A DNA stretch of 64,000 bases, taken from positions 4,154,001 through 4,218,000 of the forward strand of contig CAJFCV020000003.1 of NCBI GenBank assembly GCA_904066235.2, in the 5' to 3' direction. Position 1 is the first letter of the stretch. Each line of letters begins with the position of its first letter. Below the pieces are notes generated by a model. That model worked only from the letters and a program-made list of their open reading frames with translations. It did not search any database and was not told where the DNA came from. A program made the position numbers and the translations under genes. The stretch is from Bursaphelenchus xylophilus (taxonomy: Eukaryota > Nematoda > Chromadorea > Rhabditida > Aphelenchoididae). Shown here piece after piece: positions 12,995 to 23,472 of the stretch.

Positions 12995-14126
12995 TCAGAA
13001 GAAAGTCCTCGCCAACGCTACTTTGAACACGTCTTTAATCTCCTCACTACTATCGCTTTCGTCCGAATCTTCGGTCAGGAAAATTTTCTCATAATCACCA
13101 TAGCTTTCACGTCCACAGTTGGTGAAGATACTGTAGCCTTCGAATTTACCGAAGGTGAAAAGTTTTTCGTTGATTTCACCTTCCAATCCAGGAGAGGGGT
13201 TGCTGAAAGATTGGCGTTGACATAAAGGCCATGTTTTATTCTTACCTGGGGAACAGTTCATGAAAAACTTGAAGGATAGCTCCGGCAATGGAAATGGTCT
13301 CAAACTCCTCATCGGAGATGTTGCAAGGCTTGGGGAATTTGCTGAATAAAGATCTTGGTTATGGACAGCAACATTGAACATCCTTTATATAAAACCGACC
13401 AATAAACTCACATCTGTCCATCCGCGTTGTTCCTAAAATATTTATGAACTTTTTCCGACACTTTCACATGACCGACGGCTGCAGAACGAAGCAACAAATT
13501 TCCAGCGGCTTGAATGTAACGATCATCGACAGAGTGGAAGAATCGAGTGGTAAAAACATTGACCAAGCTGATCAGCTGTTCGTAGGTAATGCCACCGTTG
13601 GTGATGACCAAACCGGCCCCATCTCCGACGAGTTCAAAGCCTTTGCGGAGAGCTTGGGCAACTCCAGCACGGTGCCGAAGGCGGCTGCAGAAAAGGAGAG
13701 TGTTCGTGTGAAAGGGAATTGTCATCAATTTAATTTTGTGTAAATTATAAAAAATTGATGTTGTTTTATACGAAAATTTTGTAATTTTTGCACAAACTTT
13801 AGTCAATCTTTAGCCAAAAAATCTCAGTGTTTTCTGCAAAACGCGATATATAAACCCTGGAAATCCTTATTTCAATTTGCATTAAATTCTACCCCTTGCC
13901 CTAAAAATAGTTCCTCGTCAAAAATTTCCTACATTTCTTCAACACTGCGGGACGTCTCGTTGTAAACCTGCTGATTAATGAACACGGTCTCCATTGACGA
14001 GTTATCGGGCAAGTTGAAGAACTCATTGTGTGGCGTTCTCAGTACGGTCTCGATCGTTCTCTCCGGTTTGTCATATTTGACAGCTCCGGCCGTAGCAACA
14101 CCCAGGATGAGAACAATGTACAACAT
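12995..14126 (-). CDS. Putative secreted protein, no recognised family (256 aa)
   Basis: Four exons on the minus strand: 14126-13933, 13684-13412, 13341-13246 and 13202-12995. Each junction has GT/AG borders and all three introns are phase 2, giving one 256-residue frame. The start MLYIVLILGVATAGA is a clear signal peptide with cleavage near residue 15. The mature protein has N-glycosylation sequons (NSS, NET, NIS), two cysteines and an acidic serine-rich stretch near the C-terminus (EDSDESDSSEE). A helical middle part around residues 70-155 is rich in Ala, Gly and Val. I do not recognise the family, and no catalytic motif is visible. A TATA box stands 35 bp upstream of the start. It lies tail-to-tail with the fucosyltransferase gene; the two stop codons are only about 100 bp apart. 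Confidence 0.7.
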
Positions 14127-14160
14127 TTTGTAGATGATGCTACTGCATGTGTTTGGGAGA

Positions 14161-14168
14161 TATTTATA
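14161..14168 (-). promoter_or_regulatory. TATA box of the secreted-protein gene
   Basis: On the minus strand TATAAATA lies 35 bp before the ATG at 14126, so the transcript would have a very short leader. This spacing is typical of strongly or tissue-specifically expressed genes with a defined start site. The link to expression level is inference. Confidence 0.5.
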
Positions 14169-14706
14169 GTCAATTTCTTCGCCGCTTTCTGCAAAAACCC
14201 TGAATCAGAAGGCCAAAATATTAATTTTGAATCATTTTTTAATCAGTTTTTTGCATGCTGATCATCTTAGCCATGACACTTTTTTAGTCTTTAGTCCATA
14301 ACTAAAATATTATTTTTAGATTATCAAATATAAGATATAAAATCTTTTTTGCAATATTGTCCATTACGATCCACATAAACCATCAAAATAAACAAAATAT
14401 CATTGTATTCGTATTATGTTTTGACAGCAAACATAATCAGATGAGCAGGGAGGCGCGTCTTGTCTTCTATTGCATGTTCAAGGTCTTTTATCCCGAGCCT
14501 CTCGAGATAAAAAGTGAAAACGCTTCAATCCCAATTTATCTTTTAATTTGAATACGATCAATTCGTCGTTTGATGGGATTAATGGTCACATTGTTGGGGG
14601 CTCATTTGTAGTTTAGGGAAGGAAGTTTGGCTGGGGATACTGTAGGCTGAGAGTAGGAGGTAAATGAGCCAGAAAACCAAGCATACGTGTGATTACTTTG
14701 ATCTAA
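14169..14706. other. Intergenic region, no gene seen
   Basis: AT-rich sequence between the secreted-protein promoter and the foldback element. A reading frame at 14357-14551 has no splice signals, codon bias or family motif and is probably chance. Confidence 0.5.
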
Positions 14707-15511
14707 CAAGGGAAGTCGTTCAGATCGCAAATGAGTTGAGCTATGGGACCGGTATATTCTGATTCTCCATATTCGAAAACGGAAAGAGCATAAACAATTT
14801 TTCCGTCTGGGCCCTGGCTTTCGAGAAAATCGACCGTAAAGTTTGATCGGAAACTCCGCTAAATAGTCCCCGCTCCGAAAGGCATTTGGAACAAGAGCCA
14901 AATGGCAGAGGGCGAGTGAAAACGCTCTCAAAATTCTTTTGTCCGGGATGCCGGGGGAGGTTCGAGTCCCGCTAGGAGCAAACCCTAATTCATAATGGTT
15001 GCATAGCAAAAAAAATATTTTTCCTTTTACATACTGTGGAGAAAATATTGAAATGCATGTCAAATATGCATATTTCTGCGCTGAACTCAAAAATTAGCGC
15101 TGAACTCAAAAATTAAGTGTTTATTCCTAAAAAAACTATTTTATCTAAAATTATTGAGGTACACTTCACCACAAAAAACTAAAATTTTTTTTATTTTTTT
15201 ATCATTCTCAATATCAAAGCTCTTTGGACATGGGTTTGAGCCTAGCGGGACTCGAACCTTTCCCGGCATCCCGGACAAAAGTTTTTTGCGAGCGTTTTCA
15301 CTCGCCCTCTGCCATTTGGCTCTTGTTCCAAAGGCCTTTCGGAGCGAGGACTATTTAGCGGGGTTTCCGATCAAACCTTACGGTCGATTTTCTCGAAAAC
15401 TAGGGCCCAGACGGAAAATTTGTTTTAGCTCTTACCGTTTTCGAATATGGAGAATCAGAATATACCGGTCCCATAGCTCAACTCATTTGCGATCTGAACG
15501 ACTTCCCTTGT
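14707..15511. mobile_element. Foldback element 1 (inverted arms of about 280 bp) with tRNA-like boxes
   Basis: The left arm (14707-14992) is repeated in inverted orientation at 15235-15511, separated by about 240 bp of AT-rich spacer. The arms encode almost the same conceptual peptide on opposite strands, which is how the symmetry shows. Within each arm a TGGCAGAGGG sequence (14903 in the left arm) and GGTTCGAGTCC (14959-14969) match RNA polymerase III A and B boxes, followed by an acceptor-like CTAGGAGCA. The arms carry scattered mismatches, so this is not a very recent insertion. No transposase is present, and target-site duplications were not resolved. Confidence 0.75.
14880..14980 (+). 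other. tRNA-like (Pol III type 2 promoter-like) segment in foldback arm
   Basis: An A-box-like TGGCAGAGGG and a B-box-like GGTTCGAGTCC sit about 50 bp apart, and the segment ends in CTAGGAGCA. The 5' strand that should pair with this acceptor end is not complementary, so it is not a functional tRNA gene; it looks like a decayed tRNA or tRNA-derived SINE piece. An inverted copy lies at about 15240-15345. Confidence 0.4.
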
Positions 15512-16109
15512 AAGTAGTTGAGTTTTGAATACATTACACCAGCTTTTAATGTCATGTTTTGCAGAATGTGTTGGGGTTTCCAAGTCGATATTTGTCAGAA
15601 ATTTAAATTTTTTTCGACCTCGAAATTGGAAAATGATGATTGAACATAAAAGTAACTTATAAATTCAGAAAAAATATTTTTTCTCCTGCAAAATACGACC
15701 GAAACCAATCCCACTTTTCTCTCTCCTTATTTTCCATAAATTCCAAAAAAAACGAAGACTCCCCTACATTTTATTATACTTTACCTCAAAACATTCCTTT
15801 TTTCGACCCTCTTTTATCCCCTATTCTTTTAAATACCTCTTTGTTTGACCTCTAAAGTATTTTTTCCCATTCGAAGAGATCTCTTCCCGTTTCCTTTTCT
15901 CTTCCCACAACGAATACAACTGCGTCTTTCGCATAACGAAGCAGCGAAAATTATTTTATGGCCGATTCTTTTTTCTCTCGGATTTGCATTTTGCTTTTTC
16001 CTCGAGATTTCCCCAAGGGAATGCGTTGATTTGGTGTCAAAAGCTTTTATTTCGCCTTGACTTTTAAAGTTTTTTCAGATTTTCGAAGCCATTTTGGCTG
16101 GTTGCCAAA
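15512..16109. other. fli-1 upstream region with probable trans-splice acceptor
   Basis: A pyrimidine-rich, AT-rich stretch with no convincing gene; the open frames at 15640-16060 are low-complexity. TTTTTTCAG ends at 16078, 31 bp before the fli-1 ATG, with no upstream coding exon found. It is therefore probably a spliced-leader acceptor or a 5'-UTR intron end. Confidence 0.5.
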
Positions 16110-19100
16110 ATGAGTACGGGTGTTTTGGGTTACATACGAGGTGTCGACTTCTCTCACAATGACTTCTCGGTAAGTTATTATAATTTAATATTGGGTTAAA
16201 CACTAAGATCGACGCATCTTTTACATTGAAGTATAACAAAATTACTAGATAGAACAGAAAGTTAGAAATCTATGAAAAGAACCGCTTACAAACGAATGAA
16301 TAATTTTATACTTTGGCTAGAGATACGAAAAAGAACTCTGAATAATGCAAAAAAAAATAAGCGGCATTTAAAGTAATATAATAAAGTTTAACTTCAAAGA
16401 GAATATTATTTAAAAAATTGAATAACAAGGTCTTTTAAGACGGTGTTCATTTAGAACCCCTTTGAATCAAAAGGAACTCATTATAAGTTATACTACTTGC
16501 AGGGTGATCGATTTCCACAAGAAGTGGCTCAAATGGCACATGCGACCTGGCTCAAACTGAACGACACAAAACTAGAGCATGTCCCAGACGAACTATCAGA
16601 TCTGACAAAGCTAGAACACCTTCAAATGACGAGAAATAGCCTTCAAAACATCCATGGTGAACTCTCAGATCTTCCAAAACTAAGATCAGTCATCTTTAGG
16701 CGTAATCAGGTAAAATTTTTTCCTTACTTTGGAGTTTAGACCACGAATCTGTCATTCAAAAATCATACAACTCCTGTGAAAACCTCACAAACAATTTAAA
16801 ATAATAATGAGGACGAAGAATGAATATCAAATTCATGTTTCAGATAAAAACATCCGGCATTCCCACAGACATTTTCCGCATGAAAGATCTGACCATAATT
16901 GACTTTAGTCACAACTCCCTCAGAGACGTTCCGAACAATGTGGAGTACGCGAAATGTGCAATCGTCCTAAATTTGAGCCATAATAATCTTGAGAGCATAC
17001 CAAATTTAGTAAGTTTAGAGAAACTGGATTTTGAGGAACCTACTATCAAAAGCAATATAGAAATCAGATTTTCTGATGTTACTAATTGACGATACGGTTC
17101 AATATTCATATTTCAGGTCTTCAACAACCTCATCGATCTCATTTTTCTCGATTTATCCCACAATAAGGTCGACAACCTTCCAGTTCAACTCAAGCGTCTG
17201 GTCAATCTTCAGATTCTGAAACTCTCTTTCAATCCGTTGAAAAGCTTTCAATTCCCAACCATGACGTAAGTAGAAGACAACAAAATATCACAATATTTTT
17301 TCAGAATGCAAAATCTGCGGGTTTTACATCTCCGGAACACCAATCGGACAGCTGCGAATTTCCCTTTGACATTCAATGGAATGGAGAATATCCAAGAGCT
17401 GGATCTGGCCGAAAATGCATTGGAAAAGTTGCCGGAAAGTGTCTACGAGCTGAAGAAGCTGAGAAAATTGGACATCAGCCATAATAAAGTGAGTAAACTA
17501 ATATTTTTAATACTCATCTACTCATTTAGCTCACTGAGGTCAATGTCCCCGATGATGCCTTAGAAGAGCTGGAAACGGTCAATTTCAGCGACAATGAATT
17601 GCTTTCTCTCCCAGAGGGTATCGTCAAATGCTCTAGACTGAGAAGAATATACGCAAATTTTAACAAAATTACCTTTGAGGGTGAGTGTCCATCTTACCCA
17701 TGATGAAGATCCAATATTCAAATGAAACGGCAAATTTCAGGGATGCCAAAGGGAATTGGAAAGCTCTTACAGCTCCAGATCCTCTACCTTTCCCATAATC
17801 GTCTTCAACTGATTCCAGAGGGAGTTTCGAGATGTGTGAAGCTTCAAAGGTTAAAGTTGGATAGTAATGGACTTCGGCAGATTCCGGATGGACTATATCT
17901 GTTACCTGATCTAAAGGAACTCGATCTGACAAAGTAAGTTACAGGAAGAAAAATTTCTGACGAAAAAACATTTTCCGGAAAATAAGTCATCACCGTCCTA
18001 TTTTTGCTGACACATTTTCTGGACACATAAATTTTCTCGAAAACCAAGTGCAATATGCAATAATGCAAAAACTTTACAACTGTTTGCCTTGGTTCTTGTT
18101 TTAGACCACCCTTGAACGATTTACGACCTAAAAGGTTCAAAAATGAAGGATATATAAGTTTCTTATGTTATCCATAATGAAGATAATTAACTATTTTCTT
18201 TTCAGCAATCCCGAAATTGTTATGCCACCGAAGCCCAACGATAAAGCCAAAGCACTGGCCTTTTATAACATCGACTTCTCACTTTCACATCGGGTAAGTT
18301 ATTTAACAGTTTTTTTTATGTTTTAGATAAGAACTGGAATGGAGAGTTTTGATTAGGATGACGCATTCAAGCGTGCAACCTGAAGTATCTGGTCGTAATA
18401 GATTGTTATTGTCTTATGAAGCTATTTCTAATATTTCAATTGGTTTCAGATGCCAAATCACACGACAAATTCCTCAAATTCATCGGTAGACCAAGGCCGA
18501 AGGGATGCCATGCAAAGGAAAAAGGACTTCATCAAGCGGCGAAGGCATCAAGCTGATGAAGATGGGGCCTCAAAGGTGATTGCAGCAATGTCAAAAATGG
18601 CCAAGAATAAAGATGACGATGATCAACCAATGGAAAATGGGGACTCTCTACTGAAGGCACCTCCAAGTTGGAGAGAAAGAATGGCCAATCATCAAAAGAA
18701 GCTTGATGTCTCACATTTATTTGAAGCAGACGTTGGACAGTATGCAGGACTGTGGATTTGGGATATTGAGAACTTCTATCCATCGCCTACCGATCCATCC
18801 GTTTACGGCCACTTCTACGAAAGCGATTGTTATATTATTTTGAAGACAAATGAAGATGAAAATGGCCATTTAACACATCAGATCTACTATTGGATCGGTG
18901 ACAAAGCAAGTTTGGACAAGGGAATGTGTGCTGCTGTTCATGCCGTTCATTTGCGAAATCATTTGGGAAGTGATTCAAGTACTCATAGAGAAGATATGAA
19001 TGATGAAAGCGATGAATTCCTTGATCTTTTTGATGACGATATAACTTATATTTCGGGTGGAAGAACTCAGAGTGGATTCTACACGGTTGTTAAGCCGAAA

Positions 19101-21567
19101 TTTGTGACAAGGTAAGGTTTATATTATTTTAGGTATAGTTGTTGATGAAAATTTATAATTTTTATGTCTTTAGGTTATATCGAGGTTCCGTAGAAGGTCA
19201 AAAAGTGAATATGGAGCCAGTCTCCTTGAACTACGACTCTCTGGATCCACGATTCGTGTTTTTGTTACATACAGAGAAGACTATTTGGATTTGGCGAGGA
19301 GTCAAAGCTAGTGTAAGTTAGATTGATGGATTCCCATGTGTTTTTATTTTTTTCGATGTTTGAATAACAAGATGAAGGAGTATTGTACTGTATTATTCTT
19401 GCAGAACACAACGGCGAGTAAAGTCCGACTGTTTGCGAGTAAATTAAACAAGAGAGATCGAAAAGACAGAGCCGAGATTGAAGAATGCACTCAGACCAGA
19501 TGCCCTCCAGAATTTTGGATGGATTTTATTGGACAGCCAAAGAGACCGCGAGAGCCCATTATTGAACATGTACCGGACGACTTCAAACCACCGAAATCGA
19601 TCTTATACATGGTCAAAATGGGAATGGGATCTATGGAATTGCCACAAGTGGAGTTGAAGGGGAATAAATTGCACAAGGATGTCCTTAGGACTGATAAGGT
19701 GAGATTTCAAACGATTTTTTGGGGAAAGAAAAGAAGATTTTATCTAAAATAATGTCTAATATAACTAATTAAAATTTACCTTTTTTAGGTATTTATTTTG
19801 GATTGCACCAGCGATTTGTTCCTCTGGATGGGCAAGAAAGCGAATCGACTTCTCAAGTTGGCCGGTCAAAAGATTGCGGCTGAGCTGCACACCATGATCC
19901 AACGTCCGGAATACACAGATTTATGTCGAGAGAATGAAGGAGAGGAATCGACATGGTTTAGACAAAAGTTTGCCGGCTGGGACGATGTAATACGAGTTGA
20001 TTATACGATGACTGCCGAAACTGTCCAACGACGAGGCGCTGATATCAAGGTGATTATGGAGAAGGACAAGCTGAAGGTCGAAACGGAGGCGTTGTTTACG
20101 GACAGACTGCCTGGAATGTCCCATGAAGAAAGTGAGATCCTAATGGAGGAATGTAACGCCGATTTGGAAGTGATTGAGAGCTTTGTTTTGGTAAGTCAAT
20201 ATTGCTTTAGGCATTTGTTACCTAAAATTTTATTTTTTTGCAATTTTAACTCTAAAATACGGAATTATTTTTTCAGGAAGGCAAAAAATTTGTCCGACTC
20301 CCCAAAAATGAATTCGGAACCTTCTGTACCAAGGATTGCTACGTCTTTTTGTGCCGATATTATGTCACGAATGATGACAGCGACTTCTCGGATGAAGATA
20401 GTTCCGGCGCAACCGAAAGTGGAAGCAGTATAGAACAGAAAAAGCCGGATCAAGATCAACCGGACGACTTCAAATGCGTGGTTTACTTCTGGCAAGGCAG
20501 GGACGCCGGGAATATGGGATGGTTGCATTTCACATTTACATTGCAAAAGAAGTTCGAATCTCTCTTTAAAGACAAGCTAGAAGTAGTGAGGATGTATCAA
20601 CAGCAGGAAAATCACAAATTCCTCTCACATTTCCAACAAAAGTTGACGATAAAAAGGGGATCTCGAGCCGAAAGGATCAAAAATCCGAAGCCAAAAGTCC
20701 CCGAATTGTATCAGATGAGGGCTAATGGAAGCTCAGTTAATACAAGGACGATTCAGATTGAGACGTCAGCAAAGAATCTGAACTCGGCTTTCGGTTATAT
20801 TCTCCTTGTCCCAAATGATCAAGAAGTGGTCAAGAAGAAGAAGGTGGCACAGAATGGTGAGAATTTTTATTTTAATTCTGCTTCATACGTGTTAGTTAGT
20901 CATTCAATCGAGAGAAAATTAATTTTGAAAAAATCATTATGTTGTACTTGACAATTGGTCTCTAAAAAATGTATTTTTAGGTGATGCAGACGAGGAATTG
21001 GGTGATGAAGAAGAGGAGATCCCCAAATATGGAGATATTTACGTCTGGTTTGGCGATAAATCCGACACCTACTACCATCGGACCCTCAGAAGTATCGCCA
21101 ATGAGATGCTGAATGCCGAGAACAACTATGATGTGGTCGAAATCTATGAGGGCCATGAGCCAGAGGACTTCTGGACAGCCCTAGGAGGGAAGAAGAAGTA
21201 CTCAAAAGATGCCGAGTTCATGAATTACACTCGCCTTTTCCGCTGTACCAACGAAAAGGGCCACTTTTGTGTGTCCGAAAAGACGGTCGATTTTTGTCAA
21301 GACGACTTGGACAACGATGACGTCATGATTGTAGACAGTGGGAAATATGTGCTGATGTGGTGTGGAACAACAGCCAGTGAAGTGGAATGCAAATTGGCGT
21401 ATCAGGCAGCGAATGCGTATGTGAATAATCTGAAAATGAAAGGCCAGGAAAGACAGCTCATGTTGTCCGTGAAAGGTCTCGAATCCAAACGATTCAGAGA
21501 ACTTTTCCACGGATGGAGCCATCACAAAGACTTTGCGGCTAGTGTCTTTGATGCCAAGTATCGATGA
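16110..21567 (+). CDS. fli-1: Protein flightless-1 homologue (LRR plus gelsolin repeats)
   Basis: Fourteen exons: 16110-16169, 16503-16709, 16844-17008, 17117-17265, 17305-17488, 17530-17680, 17741-17933, 18206-18293, 18450-19111, 19174-19312, 19405-19698, 19789-20190, 20277-20856 and 20981-21567. All phases agree, giving 1286 aa, close to the family's usual 1250-1270. An actin-binding and remodelling regulator acting in muscle, the cytokinetic cortex and nucleus of animals. Residues about 1-400 are leucine-rich repeats (LSHNNLESIP and LSHNRLQLIPEG types). A basic linker (QRKKDFIKRRRHQ) follows, then gelsolin-like repeats from about residue 490 to the end (LWIWDIENFYP, HQIYYWIGDKASLDKG, DLFLWMGKKANRL, YFWQGRDAGNMGW, EKTVDFCQDDLDNDD). 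An acidic Ser-rich insert interrupts the fourth repeat. No break is seen. Confidence 0.97.
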
Positions 21568-22063
21568 GTCTTTTTATTTAGCTTCAAATGTCATCCATAA
21601 TATCGAAAACTGTGTGCCCCGTATGTCTAGTTCAATTTGTCGTGTTTGTATTTAAAATTGGTGCTTTTGAGACCATCCCCGGTCCACTACCTTCAGGTTA
21701 TCATCAAAATATTATTAGCGTAATAGATTATATTATCCTTGATCCCTCTGCCTTATTCTTAATTTTTAGTGCCTTAAACGTATTTCCTTTCTATTCCCAT
21801 GAAAGAAAACATGGTTGTTCTGGTCATTTTCTCTCTACTTGTCGTAAATTCATGGCAATAATGTCAAAATATTTTGTGTATTCGGTAAATAGTTTCATAA
21901 TTTATCTTTTTTGTCTTATTTTGTTAAATCTCGTGCAATTTATATAGTTTTAACCAGTTTGAAAACAAAATAAACTATTTTCACCACTTCTATTGTAAAT
22001 ACTTACATAATACGATTTTTTAAATATTACACTTGCCAGTCACAGATCAAATTTTATTCAAAA
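21568..22063. terminator. Convergent 3' ends: poly(A) signals of fli-1 (+) and the minus-strand neighbour
   Basis: AATAAA at 21969-21974 (plus strand) ends a roughly 400-nt fli-1 3' UTR. TTTATT at 22053-22058 is AATAAA on the minus strand, only a few bases past the stop codon of the next gene. The two transcripts converge with about 80 bp between their signals. No other gene is seen. Confidence 0.65.
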
Positions 22064-23275
22064 TCATCCCTCCCGCTCCGAACATGGAATCGGGATGTGC
22101 GGATTGGTAGACCGAATATTGGTAGCTCTAACACAGACGTTGACAGTCACATTCATCGCCATACCCAGATTTTGGAGAGATTCTGGAACACATTGGAAGT
22201 CGGTCCTTCTGCACCATGGAGCATAAATGAGCTTCTCCTTTTCATAAACAGCCTTTTCCCAGGGATCCATGGTGGGGAGATGATCATTGACGACAGTAGA
22301 GAGCTTCTCCAAAGTCGAATTGATGGGGACTGTCGGATGATGAGTGGGGGATCGTAATCGAGGTCCCGGAGGCTTCTTGGTTGTGTCCAAAGCTTCGGTG
22401 CTCTTTCTGTTTGGGGGATTCCTCTTCGAAGGCCGTTTTGGAAAACGAGCAGGAGCTGTAACCTTTCTGGAATTTGAAATATTACATAACTTTAGTCATC
22501 AAAAAGCCTACAAAAAGTAGCAAACTCACTCCGAACTGCTGCTCTTCTCATTACGGTCATCTGAGCGGGCGTTTTTCGTGTAATGAAGAAATTCCTTGGT
22601 CCCTTTACCAGTTCCCGTTTGCATGATGTAGATATTTCTGGTCTCCGCAAACTTGCCGAGGGGCTTGACTCTGACCTTACACTTGTGATCTCCAACTCGA
22701 TCTACCTGATATTTCTTGCTCGATCTGAACTCTTCCTTTTTTATTGGTCGCTAAAATAGAAAAGTTATGAATTTACCGCCACTAGGCCACTCACTTTCGC
22801 CTTTGAAGACGAGTTAGTCGGGCTCTCGAGAGTTTCGTCTTCCGGAGACCCTTCCTCGGAACTTGATGACCTCTAAAATCAGACGAAACAAAAGAACGGA
22901 CAAACCTTGGCAATCTTGACTCGTCTGGCTCCTTTCCCAGCCAGATTCTTTCCTTTCTTCGACTTCTTACTTCTCTTTGGCCCACTCGATGAAGACGTGG
23001 CCAGAGGTTTCCAGGCCATAACTCCGCTGTCCGAGTTGCTGTTGGAACTGTTGGGTTCGACCTTTGGATGGTATTCTCTGCGGTTCTTTTCTCCTTGATT
23101 CCTGGCTTCTGAAAATTCAGTTTCCGATGTTGTCTTACCGTAACCTAAAGGCCAACAAAAATAATGGAAATAGCTCACTTTGACGTGAAGAATTAGGCTG
23201 CTGACTTCCTCTTACAGAATTCTGTGCTCTTTTCTGATTGGGCATTTTCCGAGAGACACGACCACTCGGCTCCAT
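22064..23275 (-). CDS. Basic, Ser/Lys-rich protein of unknown function (345 aa)
   Basis: Five exons on the minus strand: 23275-23179, 23144-22906, 22872-22795, 22750-22530 and 22466-22064, with consistent phases. Residues 1-110 are hydrophilic and basic with a KRSKKSKKGK cluster that could act as a nuclear localisation signal. A short acidic, phosphorylatable stretch follows (SSSSEEGSPEDE). A compact region around residues 140-205 (SSKKYQVDRVGDHK and NIYIMQTGTGKG) may be a folded domain. The C-terminal 100 residues hold DPWEKAVYEKEKL and PWCRRTDFQC. I do not recognise the family; a chromatin or nuclear role is only a guess from composition. TTGTCTTTCAG ends 5 nt before the ATG, and the upstream gene ends about 200 bp away, so it is probably the second gene of a trans-spliced operon. 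Confidence 0.72.
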
Positions 23276-23472
23276 AACGACTGAAAGACAATGTAAAAAG
23301 GGAGAGAATCGCGGCAAAAGCAATTCTGTAAATCAACAATCTAGGAAAACATTTTTTTTATTTTTAAATTTTAAAAGAATCAACAATAACAACCAAAACA
23401 AGGTAATTTGAATATCTACAACGTTACTACAAACCTTTGAAACAAACAACAAAATAAAGTCTTAACAAAACT
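23276..23472 (-). promoter_or_regulatory. Probable operon spacer with poly(A) signal and trans-splice acceptor
   Basis: Read on the minus strand, the upstream gene stops at 23473, an AATAAA lies at about 23357-23362, and TTTCAG ends 5 nt before the next ATG (23275). The signal-to-acceptor distance is about 75-80 bp, and the spacer is AT-rich with no promoter-like element. This spacing matches nematode operons whose downstream gene receives an SL2-type leader. Confidence 0.5.

Noticed and set aside
14880..14980. Functional tRNA gene
   Set aside because: A and B boxes are present, but the acceptor stem does not pair and the anticodon arm is not well formed.
14602..15513. Two similar proteins encoded on opposite strands
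   Set aside because: Produced by the inverted arms of foldback element 1; mismatches fall without codon preference and no start or splice context is present.
23103..23144. 30-bp micro-intron in the basic-protein gene (GTAAGACAAC...TTTTCAG)
   Set aside because: Shorter than any other intron here, and the sequence reads through in frame; kept as exon.
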